A stretch of 22,473 nucleotides of DNA from an uncultured Collinsella sp. (GCA_900541685.1 UQKM01000028.1:1-22473); one strand, 5' to 3'; counted from the stretch's first letter, positions 1 to 7,225 are shown. Notes: generated by a model from the sequence alone, not told the origin. Made by a program: numbers and translations.

Positions 1-387
1 CTCGCCGCGGCCCGGGACCCCCGACAGGGAGTCCGGCACGCCCAGGGCGGTCCGCGCGATCACCTCGGCGTCGCGCTCGTCGGTCTTGGCCTCGCCGGCG
101 AACAGCCCGGCGGCGCGGCTGGCGGCGAGGCCGGGCAGGTAGGCGACCGCCAGCCCCGCGGCGCGGGCGCGCCGCACGGCGAGGGACCCTATGTTGCGGA
201 ACTGGTCGACGACGACGAGCGTGCCGGCGGGCGCGGAGGAGAACAGCGCGTCGAGAGCGCCCTCCCGGTTGCGGACGGGGGCGCTGGCCAGCACCTCCCC
301 GCCGCGGTCGATCAGGCAGGCCCAGTGGGAGGACTTGCCGACGTCCAGGCCGAGCACGGCCGCGGGTCTGGTCGATGGCGCTTTCAC
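1..387 (-). CDS. IS110-family transposase, N-terminal part (runs off window edge)
   Basis: The minus strand is open from a GTG at 387 to the window edge, giving the first 129 residues. The protein begins with a RuvC-like DEDD domain: GLDVGKSSHWA near residues 13-23, then VVVDQF, then the KTDERDAEVIA block. These are the acidic motifs of IS110-type (Piv/MooV-like) recombinases. The C-terminal serine-containing Tnp20 domain lies outside the window. The start is supported by a GGAAGG ribosome site about 8 nt upstream of the GTG; no in-frame ATG fits better. IS110 enzymes act with a structured bridge RNA made from the element's own non-coding end, here expected at 388 to about 620. Whether the copy is intact cannot be judged from this window. 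Confidence 0.85.
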   Translation of the reverse strand, partial: MKAPSTRPAAVLGLDVGKSSHWACLIDRGGEVLASAPVRNREGALDALFSSAPAGTLVVVDQFRNIGSLAVRRARAAGLAVAYLPGLAASRAAGLFAGEAKTDERDAEVIARTALGVPDSLSGVPGRGE

Positions 388-620
388 GGTGGTATCCTTC
401 CGGTAGTCGTTCGACCGGATGGCCTCCCCCTTGGCACTCACATTACCAGCCGCGGCGCCTGCCCGGCACTTTCCTATCAGCCGTCGGGGGCGGCGCGTCC
501 CGCGCCGGCAGCACCCAACGGGCCCTCTCGGGGGCAGGGACGTTCGGCCGTGCGCGGGCGCCCGGTCGGCGGCCCGTTCTGGGCGCGCCTCAATCGTAGC
601 CCGAGACGGGCCCGGGCTGA
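388..620 (-). mobile_element. Putative non-coding end of the IS110 element (bridge-RNA region)
   Basis: This GC-rich stretch lies directly 5' of the transposase GTG and codes for nothing convincing. In the IS110 group the 5' non-coding end carries the bridge RNA and the -10 of the transposase promoter, while the -35 is supplied by the other end in the circular form. On the minus strand a TACGAT at 593-598 could be that -10. Several GC-rich inverted segments between about 420 and 580 could form the stem-loops. Base composition falls sharply around 600-640, which I take as the approximate element border. IS110 elements lack long terminal inverted repeats, so the exact end cannot be read here. 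Confidence 0.4.
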
Positions 621-654
621 CAATTTCGACTGTAATGGACGTTCCTTATATGCC

Positions 655-718
655 GGCACCCAGGGACACTCCTGACACAGCCGAGGAACGCCCTCCTTGC
701 GACCAAATTCTGGGCGCC
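655..718. repeat. Small imperfect hairpin repeat
   Basis: The segments at 655-663 (ggcacccag) and 710-718 (ctgggcgcc) are inverted repeats with one mismatch, enclosing about 46 nt that begin with GGGACAC. The rest of 620-800 shows no gene and nothing else I can name. Confidence 0.3.
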
Positions 719-802
719 TCGCCACCCCGAACGTTGTTTCCAAGCCCACACCCGCAGCAAACAACCCAAAATCACTCTTTTCGAGCCGACTCCAAGAGGT
801 CA

Positions 803-1028
803 TGGACAAAAAGGGGCAAATATGAGTACTGTTACCATTTTAGTAGCAGGCAAAACCACCCAAAATGACGTCCGAGCGACCCCTACAACCCCCTAAAGCA
901 GCCAACCTGACTGGTTTAAGACATATTGGAGCCAATTTTAATGAACATACTATCGGCTATGTCCATTATCTTCTTGGATGTAAATGCTATTCACTTAGCA
1001 ACAGTACTCATATTTGGCATTTTTTGTC
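803..1028. repeat. Large imperfect palindrome, ~226 bp, intergenic repeat
   Basis: A perfect 17-bp inverted repeat (CAAATATGAGTACTGTT at 817-833, its complement at 1000-1016) forms the main arm. The similarity continues outward through TGGACAAAAA-like ends to about 803 and 1028. It fades inward over a further ~15 nt (a TAGCA motif recurs in both arms). The interior is AT-richer than the flanking genes and has no convincing reading frame. The layout resembles a non-autonomous palindromic element between the IS110 end and the metal-transport operon. Confidence 0.6.
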
Positions 1029-1060
1029 CACTGCCATATAACTAACCCCCTATAGCGGGC

Positions 1061-1095
1061 AAAAAAGAGGCCGCGGCCCATGGCAGCGGCCGCTC
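1061..1095 (-). terminator. Rho-independent terminator of the metal-transport operon
   Basis: Read on the minus strand, a GC-rich hairpin (GAG..GCCGC paired with GCGGC..CTC, with a 2-nt bulge, 1067-1095) is followed directly by six T residues (1061-1066). It lies about 20 nt downstream of the transporter stop codon. Confidence 0.75.
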
Positions 1096-1112
1096 GAAAC
1101 CCAAAAGAGGCG

Positions 1113-2375
1113 CTAAGCGCTGTAACCCATCGCCTGCAGAACAAACATGACGACCGTCAGCACCGTAATCACACCGATAGTCGCCCAAGTGAGCACATTC
1201 CACACGCGGCCGTTGCGGTTAGTGCCCATAATGTGACGGTCAGCGGCAATAACCACCTGGAACACCAGAACCACGGGCAGCAGCACGCCATTGATGACCT
1301 GCGAGGTCATCATAATCTGGAACAGATCGACGCCGGGCATAAGCACCAGCACGGCAGAGATGCCGATGATGGCCGTAATGATGCCGCGATAGACCGGGGC
1401 CTCGTCCCAGCTGCGGTCGGCACCGCGCTCCCAGCCAAATGCCTCGCAGATAGCGCTCGACGTAACGCCCGGCAGCACGCAGGCAGCCAAGAAACTCGCC
1501 GCGACCAGGCCCGAGGCAAACAGTACCGTAGACCACTGACCCGCAATAGGCTCCAGCGCGCGGGCAGCATCGGCAGCATCGCTAATCTGAATACCCGCCG
1601 GGAACAGCACCGTACCGGTCGTAATGATAATAAAGCCGGCAATGACATCAGCGGCAAGCGAGCCGCTCACGGTATCGATGCGCTGCAGCACGATATCGTC
1701 CTCGCCCGCGTTCTTATCGACCACGTTGTTCTGCGCCAAGAAAATCATCCACGGCGCGATGGTGGTACCGATCGTTGCGACCACGAGCGACACGTAGCTG
1801 GGGTCATTTTGAATGTTAGGCACGACCAGGTCGACCGCGACCTCACCCCAGTTGGGGCCAGCCATAAACGCGGCGACGATATAGGTCACGAACACGCAGC
1901 TCACCAGCAGTAGAATCTTCTCGATGCGCTGGAAACTACCCGACATGGTAAGCATCCATACCAGCAGCGCCACCAACGGCACCGAGATGCTCGCCGGCAC
2001 GCCAAAGAGAGCAAGACCGCTGGCGATGCCCGCAAACTCCGAAATGGTCACAGCCGTGTTGGCGATCAACAGCGCCGCCATGGCCAGCACGCTCTTGCGC
2101 ACGCCAAAGCGCTCGCGAATGAGCGAGGCCAGGCCCTTACCCGTCACGCAGCCGCAACGCGCCGCAGTCTCCTGCGTCACGATGAGCAGCACGGTCATGA
2201 CGGGAAGCATCCAGAGCATCTTGTAACCATAGCTGGCGCCCGCGCTGGAATACGTGGCGATGCCGCCGGCGTCATTACCCGAAAGCGCCGCCAACAGACC
2301 GGGGCCCATAGCGCCAAAGATGGCGGCGATGGTCAGCTTTTGCTTGGCGCTCGCCTTTTGCTTCGTGTTTTGCAC
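1113..2375 (-). CDS. NRAMP-related divalent metal transporter, probably Mg2+ type (NRMT clade)
   Basis: A 420-residue membrane protein of the NRAMP/SLC11 fold with about eleven hydrophobic segments. Classical Mn/Fe NRAMPs carry DPGN in TM1 and a methionine in TM6 (MPH) that exclude Mg2+. Here TM1 reads N-DAGG (Asp35, Gly38) and TM6 reads TTIAPWM (Ala207, Trp209). The metal-binding Asp is kept but the soft Met and the Asn are gone. Loss of these ligands is the signature of NRAMP-related Mg2+ transporters, characterised in Eggerthella lenta, another member of the Coriobacteriia. Mg2+ or mixed Mg2+/Mn2+ import is therefore my inference. The start is a GTG at 2375 with AGGTGG just upstream. A longer frame would overlap the previous gene by 55 nt. 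The gap to the upstream MgtE-like gene is 8 nt, so the two are surely co-transcribed and probably translationally coupled. Confidence 0.85.
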   Translation of the reverse strand: MQNTKQKASAKQKLTIAAIFGAMGPGLLAALSGNDAGGIATYSSAGASYGYKMLWMLPVMTVLLIVTQETAARCGCVTGKGLASLIRERFGVRKSVLAMAALLIANTAVTISEFAGIASGLALFGVPASISVPLVALLVWMLTMSGSFQRIEKILLLVSCVFVTYIVAAFMAGPNWGEVAVDLVVPNIQNDPSYVSLVVATIGTTIAPWMIFLAQNNVVDKNAGEDDIVLQRIDTVSGSLAADVIAGFIIITTGTVLFPAGIQISDAADAARALEPIAGQWSTVLFASGLVAASFLAACVLPGVTSSAICEAFGWERGADRSWDEAPVYRGIITAIIGISAVLVLMPGVDLFQIMMTSQVINGVLLPVVLVFQVVIAADRHIMGTNRNGRVWNVLTWATIGVITVLTVVMFVLQAMGYSA

Positions 2376-2383
2376 GCGACCAC

Positions 2384-4228
2384 CTATCCCATGACCGACA
2401 TGGTGAGCAGCACCGCGGCGATGCAGTACGCCACACACGAGATCATGACGGCGATAACGTTCATGGCGGTACCCGACGTGTTAAGGTCGTGCTCGTCGCG
2501 CCAGAACAGCACCATCAGGTAAATCACGGCGCTCATGTTGCCCACCAGGCAGATGATGGCGGCAATGTTAAAGCAGCCGGTAAAGAGCTGCTCCTCAAAC
2601 ATAGAGGCATCGGGGAACGCAGCGGTGCGCACCAGCTGCGCGCACAGGTAAGTAACAAGCGAAAGGATCAGACCCATGCCCGTGCTCTGGAAGAAGAATC
2701 CCAGGTACGGTTTGGGCTCGTCGTCGTGACCGTCGTACTCGAGGAAGTAGTTCTTGACGAACGACACCATGCGCGAGGCAGCCAGCAGCACGAGCGGCAT
2801 GGCGCACATGGGGAACACCACCAGATGCGCGGAGCCCAGCGCCGTCCCCAGCACCGTCGCCATAATGCACGAGGCGATGCCCCACACGACAACCCAGTAC
2901 TGGCGATGCACGAACCAGCTGAGCACGTTCGTCGAGTCGTCCGACGCGCTATCGCCCGAGCCGACACCGGCGATCTGCAGGTCCTCCTGATGCTCCTCGG
3001 CGATAACGTCCATGGCGTCGTCGAAGGTCACGATACCCAGGATATGACGGTTCTCGTCGCAGACGGGGATGGCAACCAGGTCGTACTTGGTCATCTCGTC
3101 CGTCACGTCTTCCTGGTCCTCGTCGGGCGACACGTAGACCAGATCGCGATAGGCGAGCTGGCCCAGCGTGGCGTCGCGGTCGGCCACGATCAGCGTGCGC
3201 AGCGAAAGCACGCCCGTCAGCATACCGCTCGGATCCTCGGTATAGACGTAATAGACACTCTCAAAGTCCTCGTCGAGTTTGCGAATCGCCTCGATGGCAT
3301 CGCCGACCGTCGCTGTGGCGGGCAGCGAGACAAACTCCGAGGTCATGATGCGGCCGGCGGTGTTGTCCTCGTAGCCCAGCAGATTACGAATCGCCTTCTC
3401 CTCCTTGACGCCCATCAGGCGCAGGAGCTTCTCGGCCTTCTCATAATCGAGCTCGTCGATCAGGTCGGCAGCGTCGTCCGGGTCCATCATGGCCAGCATC
3501 GACGATGCGTCGGTATCGGACAGGCCCTCGAGCATCTCGGTCATGAGTTCGTCGTCATCGAACTCCGAGATGGCCTCGGCGGCCTGTGCCGTATCGAGCT
3601 GGGCGAACACCTGCGCGCGCAGGCGCGGATCGAGCTGCTCGATGATGTCAGCGATGTCGGCAGGATGCAGCTCGCCAAGCGTCTTGTGCGACACCGAGAG
3701 CTGGATGTTTTTAGTCGAGCGATCGAGCAGGTCCATATAAGACCAGGCGATAATGTCCTCGCTGAGCGGCTTGCCCAGGTGCTTCATAAAGCCCTCGACG
3801 ACGTGCTCGAGCGCGGGGCTGATTGCACGCAGCAGACCGCGGGCACCGACCTCGGCACCCAGCAGGCGCAGCTGATTTTCGCCCGACATGGAGAACTTGA
3901 TGTCGTTGACGCGCACGACCTTCATGCCCTGTGTGTCGACAATCTGCTTGTTGAGAACATCGCGCGCCAGCAACAGCTCGGTCGGCTGCAGGTACGAAAA
4001 ACGGATTTCGGTGGCCGACGTCTTAAGGTGTACACCCGTCTCGTCGATACGGTCGACCCATTTGCGCCAGCTGATCATAAACGGCGTCTTGCCGGGACCA
4101 CGGAACGCGAGCGACGTCACGTGCGGAAAAACTTCGCCGGTTGCAATGCCAAAATCGTTCACAACGCCGAGCTTTTCGCCGTCGACGTCCAAGACCGGCA
4201 ATTTGAGCATCTCACTCAGATAATTCAA
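2384..4228 (-). CDS. PRC-barrel/MgtE_N/CBS membrane protein with degenerate MgtE-like membrane domain
   Basis: 614 residues. The N-terminus (about 1-140) looks like two PRC-barrel repeats. Residues 180-285 are an MgtE_N helical repeat (ELHPADIADIIEQL). Residues 290-405 are a CBS pair starting at TAGRIMTSEFVSL. Then comes a segment like the MgtE plug helix (DAMDVIAEEHQEDLQIAGV, 404-422). Five hydrophobic segments follow (about 443-465, 470-490, 512-533, 548-575, 587-612). The soluble half matches the Mg2+-sensing half of MgtE. The membrane half lacks the GGNxGxQ pore signature and the TM5 Asp that binds Mg2+. It may thus be a sensor or regulatory subunit rather than a channel, though a divergent transporter is not excluded. 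The start is TTG at 4228, with GGGGAG six nt upstream; nearby ATGs are out of frame. The NRAMP-related gene follows 8 nt later. Confidence 0.8.
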   Translation of the reverse strand: MNYLSEMLKLPVLDVDGEKLGVVNDFGIATGEVFPHVTSLAFRGPGKTPFMISWRKWVDRIDETGVHLKTSATEIRFSYLQPTELLLARDVLNKQIVDTQGMKVVRVNDIKFSMSGENQLRLLGAEVGARGLLRAISPALEHVVEGFMKHLGKPLSEDIIAWSYMDLLDRSTKNIQLSVSHKTLGELHPADIADIIEQLDPRLRAQVFAQLDTAQAAEAISEFDDDELMTEMLEGLSDTDASSMLAMMDPDDAADLIDELDYEKAEKLLRLMGVKEEKAIRNLLGYEDNTAGRIMTSEFVSLPATATVGDAIEAIRKLDEDFESVYYVYTEDPSGMLTGVLSLRTLIVADRDATLGQLAYRDLVYVSPDEDQEDVTDEMTKYDLVAIPVCDENRHILGIVTFDDAMDVIAEEHQEDLQIAGVGSGDSASDDSTNVLSWFVHRQYWVVVWGIASCIMATVLGTALGSAHLVVFPMCAMPLVLLAASRMVSFVKNYFLEYDGHDDEPKPYLGFFFQSTGMGLILSLVTYLCAQLVRTAAFPDASMFEEQLFTGCFNIAAIICLVGNMSAVIYLMVLFWRDEHDLNTSGTAMNVIAVMISCVAYCIAAVLLTMSVMG

Positions 4229-4435
4229 TGGTGCTCCCCATCATTATTCCTGCGGACCGCGTGACCATGCCGGCACGCAATTCGTGGACTTTTAGACATA
4301 TATACGCATGCGCAGGCGGCACGCCGCTCGGCGCTCACACCCCGTGCACGCGCAGAAAGCACCTGCATGGGGTCATCGACTGTATGGTCGAGGTTTGGAT
4401 TTCACCTGTAACCTTTCTCTTGACCCTCATTAACC
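4229..4435 (-). ncRNA. Structured 5' leader of the MgtE-like/NRMT operon, candidate cis-regulatory RNA
   Basis: About 207 nt lie between the inferred transcription start and the TTG codon, with no convincing ORF. On the minus strand three helices can close a three-way junction: P1 GGGTCA/TGACCC (4421-4426 with 4370-4375), P2 AGGTT/AACCT (4410-4414 with 4391-4395) and P3 CGAC/GTCG (4387-4390 with 4377-4380). P3 abuts P1. The 3' strand of P1 overlaps the 5' strand of a second hairpin, ACCCC..GGGGT (4369-4373 with 4339-4343), so the two folds exclude each other. The same CCCCAT (4367-4372) is complementary to the ATGGGG containing the ribosome site. This suggests control of translation, perhaps by Mg2+. 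It does not match the M-box or other riboswitches I know. Confidence 0.45.
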
Positions 4436-4441
4436 GCAGTA

Positions 4442-4450
4442 ACTATAGCA
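4442..4450 (-). promoter_or_regulatory. Extended -10 promoter of the metal-transport operon
   Basis: On the minus strand TGCTATAGT (the -10 hexamer TATAGT at 4442-4447 preceded by TGn) is an extended -10 element. No good -35 is seen at normal spacing, as is common with extended -10 promoters. Transcription would start near 4435, just before the predicted leader fold. Confidence 0.5.
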
Positions 4451-4524
4451 TCAGCATCGCGCTGCGGCACCGAATTTATGCGCTGCACATTGCAGGCATA
4501 CCAAACACTGACGTATCCGTGACA

Positions 4525-4553
4525 TAGTCATTGGGGACGTTCTTCAATGACTA
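4525..4553. repeat. GGGGAC-loop hairpin repeat (REP-like)
   Basis: A perfect 9-bp inverted repeat, TAGTCATTG / CAATGACTA (4525-4533 and 4545-4553), surrounds an 11-nt loop starting GGGAC; with the last arm base this reads GGGGACGTTCTT. The right arm contains the stop codon (4551-4553) of the deacetylase-like gene. Same design as 12918-13036, 16519-16578 and 22143-22179. Confidence 0.7.
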
Positions 4554-5957
4554 GTCCGTGGTGTCGTCGTCCTCGGGAAGTTGGGGGAACACGGCGTTTT
4601 TGGGCATGGAAACCTTGGTGAGCGAGGTGAGCTTTTTGCTCAATGCCGTGTCCGTCTTGACCAGGTCGCTGAGCGTCACGATCTTGTAGCCGTCGGCGAC
4701 AAGGCCGTCGATAATCTGCGGCAGTGCCTCGAGCGTCTGCTCGGCGCACTCATCGCTATCGGTGAGCAGCACAATATTGCCCGGCGTCACCGAGTCGAGC
4801 ACGGTCGATACTTGCTCGTCAGCGCCGTTGAGCAGCCAGTCGCCCGAATCGATATTCCACGAAACCACGGCGGACACCAGGTCCATCGAATCGATCCAGT
4901 TTTGCTCGTCAAACGCGGCGTAGGGGGCACGCAGCAACATCGTCTCGACACCGGTCGCCGACTTAATCGCCTCGGTGCCCTTCGTGATCTGCTTGCGCAC
5001 CGTCTCGCGATCCTCGCCCTTGAGCGAATCATCGCTGTAGCTGTTGGAGCCGATCTCGCACCCGGCATCGACAATCGCTTTGGCAGTAGCGGGCGAGGCT
5101 TCTGCGGCATCGCCCGAAAGGAAGAACGTCGCCGTGACGCCCTTTTCCTTGAGCACCTGCAAGACCTGCTTGGTCGCGCCGCTCGGACCCTCGTCAAATG
5201 TCAGGGCCACGTACTTTTCGTAGCCCTTGGGCGCTACGCTTGCGCACTCGACTACGCAGTCGGTGGCGGGCACGACCTCGCCGCGGTCCTGCGTCTTGCC
5301 CGACTGCTCGCCGACCCATACCTCGGAGCGGCCCTGAACACCCCAGGTTTTGACATACTCAATGGCACCCGTGCCCTCGACCTTAAGCTTTGACTCGATA
5401 GTCGTGGCCTGGACCTCGTGCTTTTCGTAGGTGTTACGGCCATCCTTGACCGTCACCTTCTCGCCGCCCGTGAGCTCACGACTATCCCATTTGCCTTGCT
5501 TCACGCGCTTGCCGTCGACCTTCACCGACAGCTTTTCGCCGCCATGGCGCTTGAGCACGCTGTCATCGACGGCCAGCAGGTCGCCTGCGTCGTAGGCGTC
5601 AGTCAACTCCTGGTCGTCGATGAGATTCTGCAGCGTAGAGCCCACGCGCACCGCGGTCTTCTGGCCGTTGAGCTCCACGTCCACGCTGCGGTTGACGTAG
5701 CCCACGACGGCAGCGATAAACAGCACGAGCGCACAGCCCACGGCGATGAGCGCATAGGGCAGGCGAGACGAACGACGGGGTGTGCGGCTGTTGCCGATGC
5801 GCGCGCTGCGATCGCTAAAGCCGCGGCTATGGTTGAGGTACATCGCGCCGGGCTTACGGCGACGTCGACGCTGACCGCTGGGCAGCTGCCCCAGGTCGCG
5901 GCGCGCCGTCGGACGCGCACCCGAACGCCCGTTTAAGTTGGATCCGTTTTGGCGCAT
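4551..5957 (-). CDS. Membrane-anchored NodB-fold polysaccharide deacetylase homolog lacking catalytic residues
   Basis: 468 residues. A basic cytoplasmic N-terminus (RRRRR near 30) leads to one membrane helix (about 67-88). A DUF348/G5-like extracellular stretch follows (92-235), then a NodB homology domain (about 248-435). Active NodB enzymes have TFDDG, HxxxH and LLHD motifs. Here they read TFDEGP (253-258), NSYSD (Asn305 and Asp309 in place of the two His) and LLTD (Thr399 in place of His). The RxPY motif survives as RAPYA (343-347). The metal site is therefore probably gone and the protein is unlikely to deacetylate. It may bind glycan, or act as a scaffold at the cell wall. The ATG at 5957 has a GGGAGGG ribosome site. 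The stop lies inside a repeat hairpin. Confidence 0.85.
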   Translation of the reverse strand: MRQNGSNLNGRSGARPTARRDLGQLPSGQRRRRRKPGAMYLNHSRGFSDRSARIGNSRTPRRSSRLPYALIAVGCALVLFIAAVVGYVNRSVDVELNGQKTAVRVGSTLQNLIDDQELTDAYDAGDLLAVDDSVLKRHGGEKLSVKVDGKRVKQGKWDSRELTGGEKVTVKDGRNTYEKHEVQATTIESKLKVEGTGAIEYVKTWGVQGRSEVWVGEQSGKTQDRGEVVPATDCVVECASVAPKGYEKYVALTFDEGPSGATKQVLQVLKEKGVTATFFLSGDAAEASPATAKAIVDAGCEIGSNSYSDDSLKGEDRETVRKQITKGTEAIKSATGVETMLLRAPYAAFDEQNWIDSMDLVSAVVSWNIDSGDWLLNGADEQVSTVLDSVTPGNIVLLTDSDECAEQTLEALPQIIDGLVADGYKIVTLSDLVKTDTALSKKLTSLTKVSMPKNAVFPQLPEDDDTTD

Positions 5958-5978
5958 GTGCCCTCCCCCATAAACACA

Positions 5979-6008
5979 GCAAGCCGGAGCAACAGGTCTC
6001 CGGCTTGC
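5979..6008 (-). terminator. Hairpin between PRC-barrel gene and deacetylase-like gene
   Basis: A perfect 11-bp stem, GCAAGCCGGAG / CTCCGGCTTGC (5979-5989 and 5998-6008), with an 8-nt loop lies 21 nt after the PRC-barrel stop codon. On the minus strand it is followed by a T-rich but interrupted tract (TGTGTTTATG), so it is probably a weak terminator or attenuating hairpin. Confidence 0.5.
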
Positions 6009-6029
6009 CTCCCATCATTTGGTACGTCG

Positions 6030-6785
6030 CTATTTTGTAGCTTTTGACGAGCCTCCGCTCGCCTTTTGGTATTCGTCCTTAAAGGCCTTGAACATACCGC
6101 GCGTCTTGCCGAGCTGCTTGCCCAGTGCGCGGCTGCCCTTGTCCACGGCGACCGATCCCTTGTCGTCGAGCACCTTGGCGCCCTTTTTGACCTTGTCGCC
6201 CACCACGACACTGGCCTCGGCAGCCTTGGCGGCCGCGCCGCCCGAATACCCGAGCGCCTTGACCTCGTCCGAGACAATCATCGCGCCGTTCTCGTAGCCG
6301 CGCAGCATCGTCGGCGGCACCTGCGTGTCACCAACCAAAACACTCGAAGCAGCACCGGCGGTCACATAGAATGCCTGCACGATGCCCGAGCGCGGCTTGA
6401 ACTCGACGTCCGAGCAATAGCCCACGACGTCGCCCGATTCCGTGCGCACGTCCATACCGACCCAGATGATGCAATCGTCCAGGTTGATGTCGAGGCGCTT
6501 GGCGGCGGCGGCATCGTACGTGCCCTTGACGTCCTCGACCGCAATGGCGCCCTCGTAGACACCAATGGCGTCGAGCGCTACGAATCGATCGGGACGCTCG
6601 ATCATGCCCGCGATATCGGACTGGCGGACCATAAAGCCGACCACGCGCGTACCGCCCGGGGTAAAGACCGGAAAGTGAATCTTTCCGAGCTTTTTAGGGC
6701 TGCGCGGCGTGCCGTCCTTTTTGGTGCGCTTGTCCTCGGTAGGCTTGCGATAGATCTTGGCGCCGACAAAATCCCCGGCGCGCAT
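6030..6785 (-). CDS. PRC-barrel domain protein
   Basis: 251 residues, no signal peptide or membrane helix. Residues about 1-75 (MRAGDFVGAKIY, a basic linker, then KIHFPVFTPGGTRVVGFMV) and about 95-170 (DDCIIWVGMDVRTESGDVVGYCSDVEF) look like two PRC-barrel-type beta units. The tail (175-251) is rich in Lys, Ala and Gly and may contact membrane or nucleic acid. PRC barrels occur in ribosome-maturation, photosynthetic and metal-linked proteins; the specific role here is unknown. The MgtE-like protein at 2384-4228 also carries PRC-like units. Its ATG overlaps the stop of the upstream YtxH-like gene (TAATG), so the two are translationally coupled. Confidence 0.7.
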   Translation of the reverse strand: MRAGDFVGAKIYRKPTEDKRTKKDGTPRSPKKLGKIHFPVFTPGGTRVVGFMVRQSDIAGMIERPDRFVALDAIGVYEGAIAVEDVKGTYDAAAAKRLDINLDDCIIWVGMDVRTESGDVVGYCSDVEFKPRSGIVQAFYVTAGAASSVLVGDTQVPPTMLRGYENGAMIVSDEVKALGYSGGAAAKAAEASVVVGDKVKKGAKVLDDKGSVAVDKGSRALGKQLGKTRGMFKAFKDEYQKASGGSSKATK

Positions 6786-7174
6786 TATGCCTCGGTCGAG
6801 GGCTCCGCGGCCTCGGCATCAGCCTCGACGGCGTTCTCGACCATGACGTCGGCGGCAGGCGTCACGTTGCCGCCCGAAATGGCGTCGTTGAGCTGCTCGC
6901 GCAGCTGGTCCATGCGCTCGCGGGCCAGGTCGACCTTGGCGCGCAGGTCGTCGGTCTTGGCGTCGACCATCGGGCCAAAGTCATTCACCGCAGCACGGGC
7001 CTCCTCGGCGCCGTGCTCGTAGGTGTCGCGCATATTGTCCCAGGCGTCGTTGGCGATATCGGCAGCCATGGCGCGGGTTTCGGCGCCCGAGCGCGGGGCC
7101 AGAGCAACGCCGATAATAGCGCCAGCAGCAGCACCAAAAAGTGCGCCGGAGACAAAGCTGAAAGTCTTACCCAT
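6785..7174 (-). CDS. YtxH-like small membrane-associated protein
   Basis: 129 residues from the ATG at 7174. One N-terminal hydrophobic segment (FSFVSGALFGAAAGAIIGVALAP, about 4-26) with glycine-zipper spacing ends in the PRSG motif typical of YtxH proteins. A long amphipathic, charged helix follows (about 30-105, heptad-like, probably coiled coil), then an acidic Ala/Glu tail. The family is linked to general envelope stress in Firmicutes; molecular function is unknown. The start is chosen because AGGAGAGG lies 7 nt upstream. An ATG six nt earlier is too close to that site, and a longer frame adds only a basic, unlikely extension. The stop overlaps the PRC-barrel gene start. Confidence 0.75.
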   Translation of the reverse strand: MGKTFSFVSGALFGAAAGAIIGVALAPRSGAETRAMAADIANDAWDNMRDTYEHGAEEARAAVNDFGPMVDAKTDDLRAKVDLARERMDQLREQLNDAISGGNVTPAADVMVENAVEADAEAAEPSTEA

Positions 7175-7225
7175 GATCATTCCTCTCCTGCGGGCACGTC
7201 GGTGCCCACCGTTTGAATGCTGTCC

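Noticed and set aside
325..868. Short plus- and minus-strand frames around 325-868
   Set aside because: They have no ribosome sites, are arginine/proline-rich, and fall in the non-coding end of the IS110 element and the adjacent repeats.
2489..4264. 591-codon plus-strand open frame opposite the MgtE-like gene
   Set aside because: His/Gln/Arg-rich, low-complexity protein with no known domain; it is the antisense shadow of a gene with clear domains. The same holds for long plus-strand frames at 1080-1913, 4581-5393, 8751-9596, 11617-12864 and 14750-15850.
4229..4435. M-box (ykoK) or cobalamin riboswitch upstream of the MgtE-like gene
   Set aside because: A GGTGAAATCC in P2 recalls part of the cobalamin core and GGGTCAA recalls the M-box, but the other conserved blocks of either class are absent.
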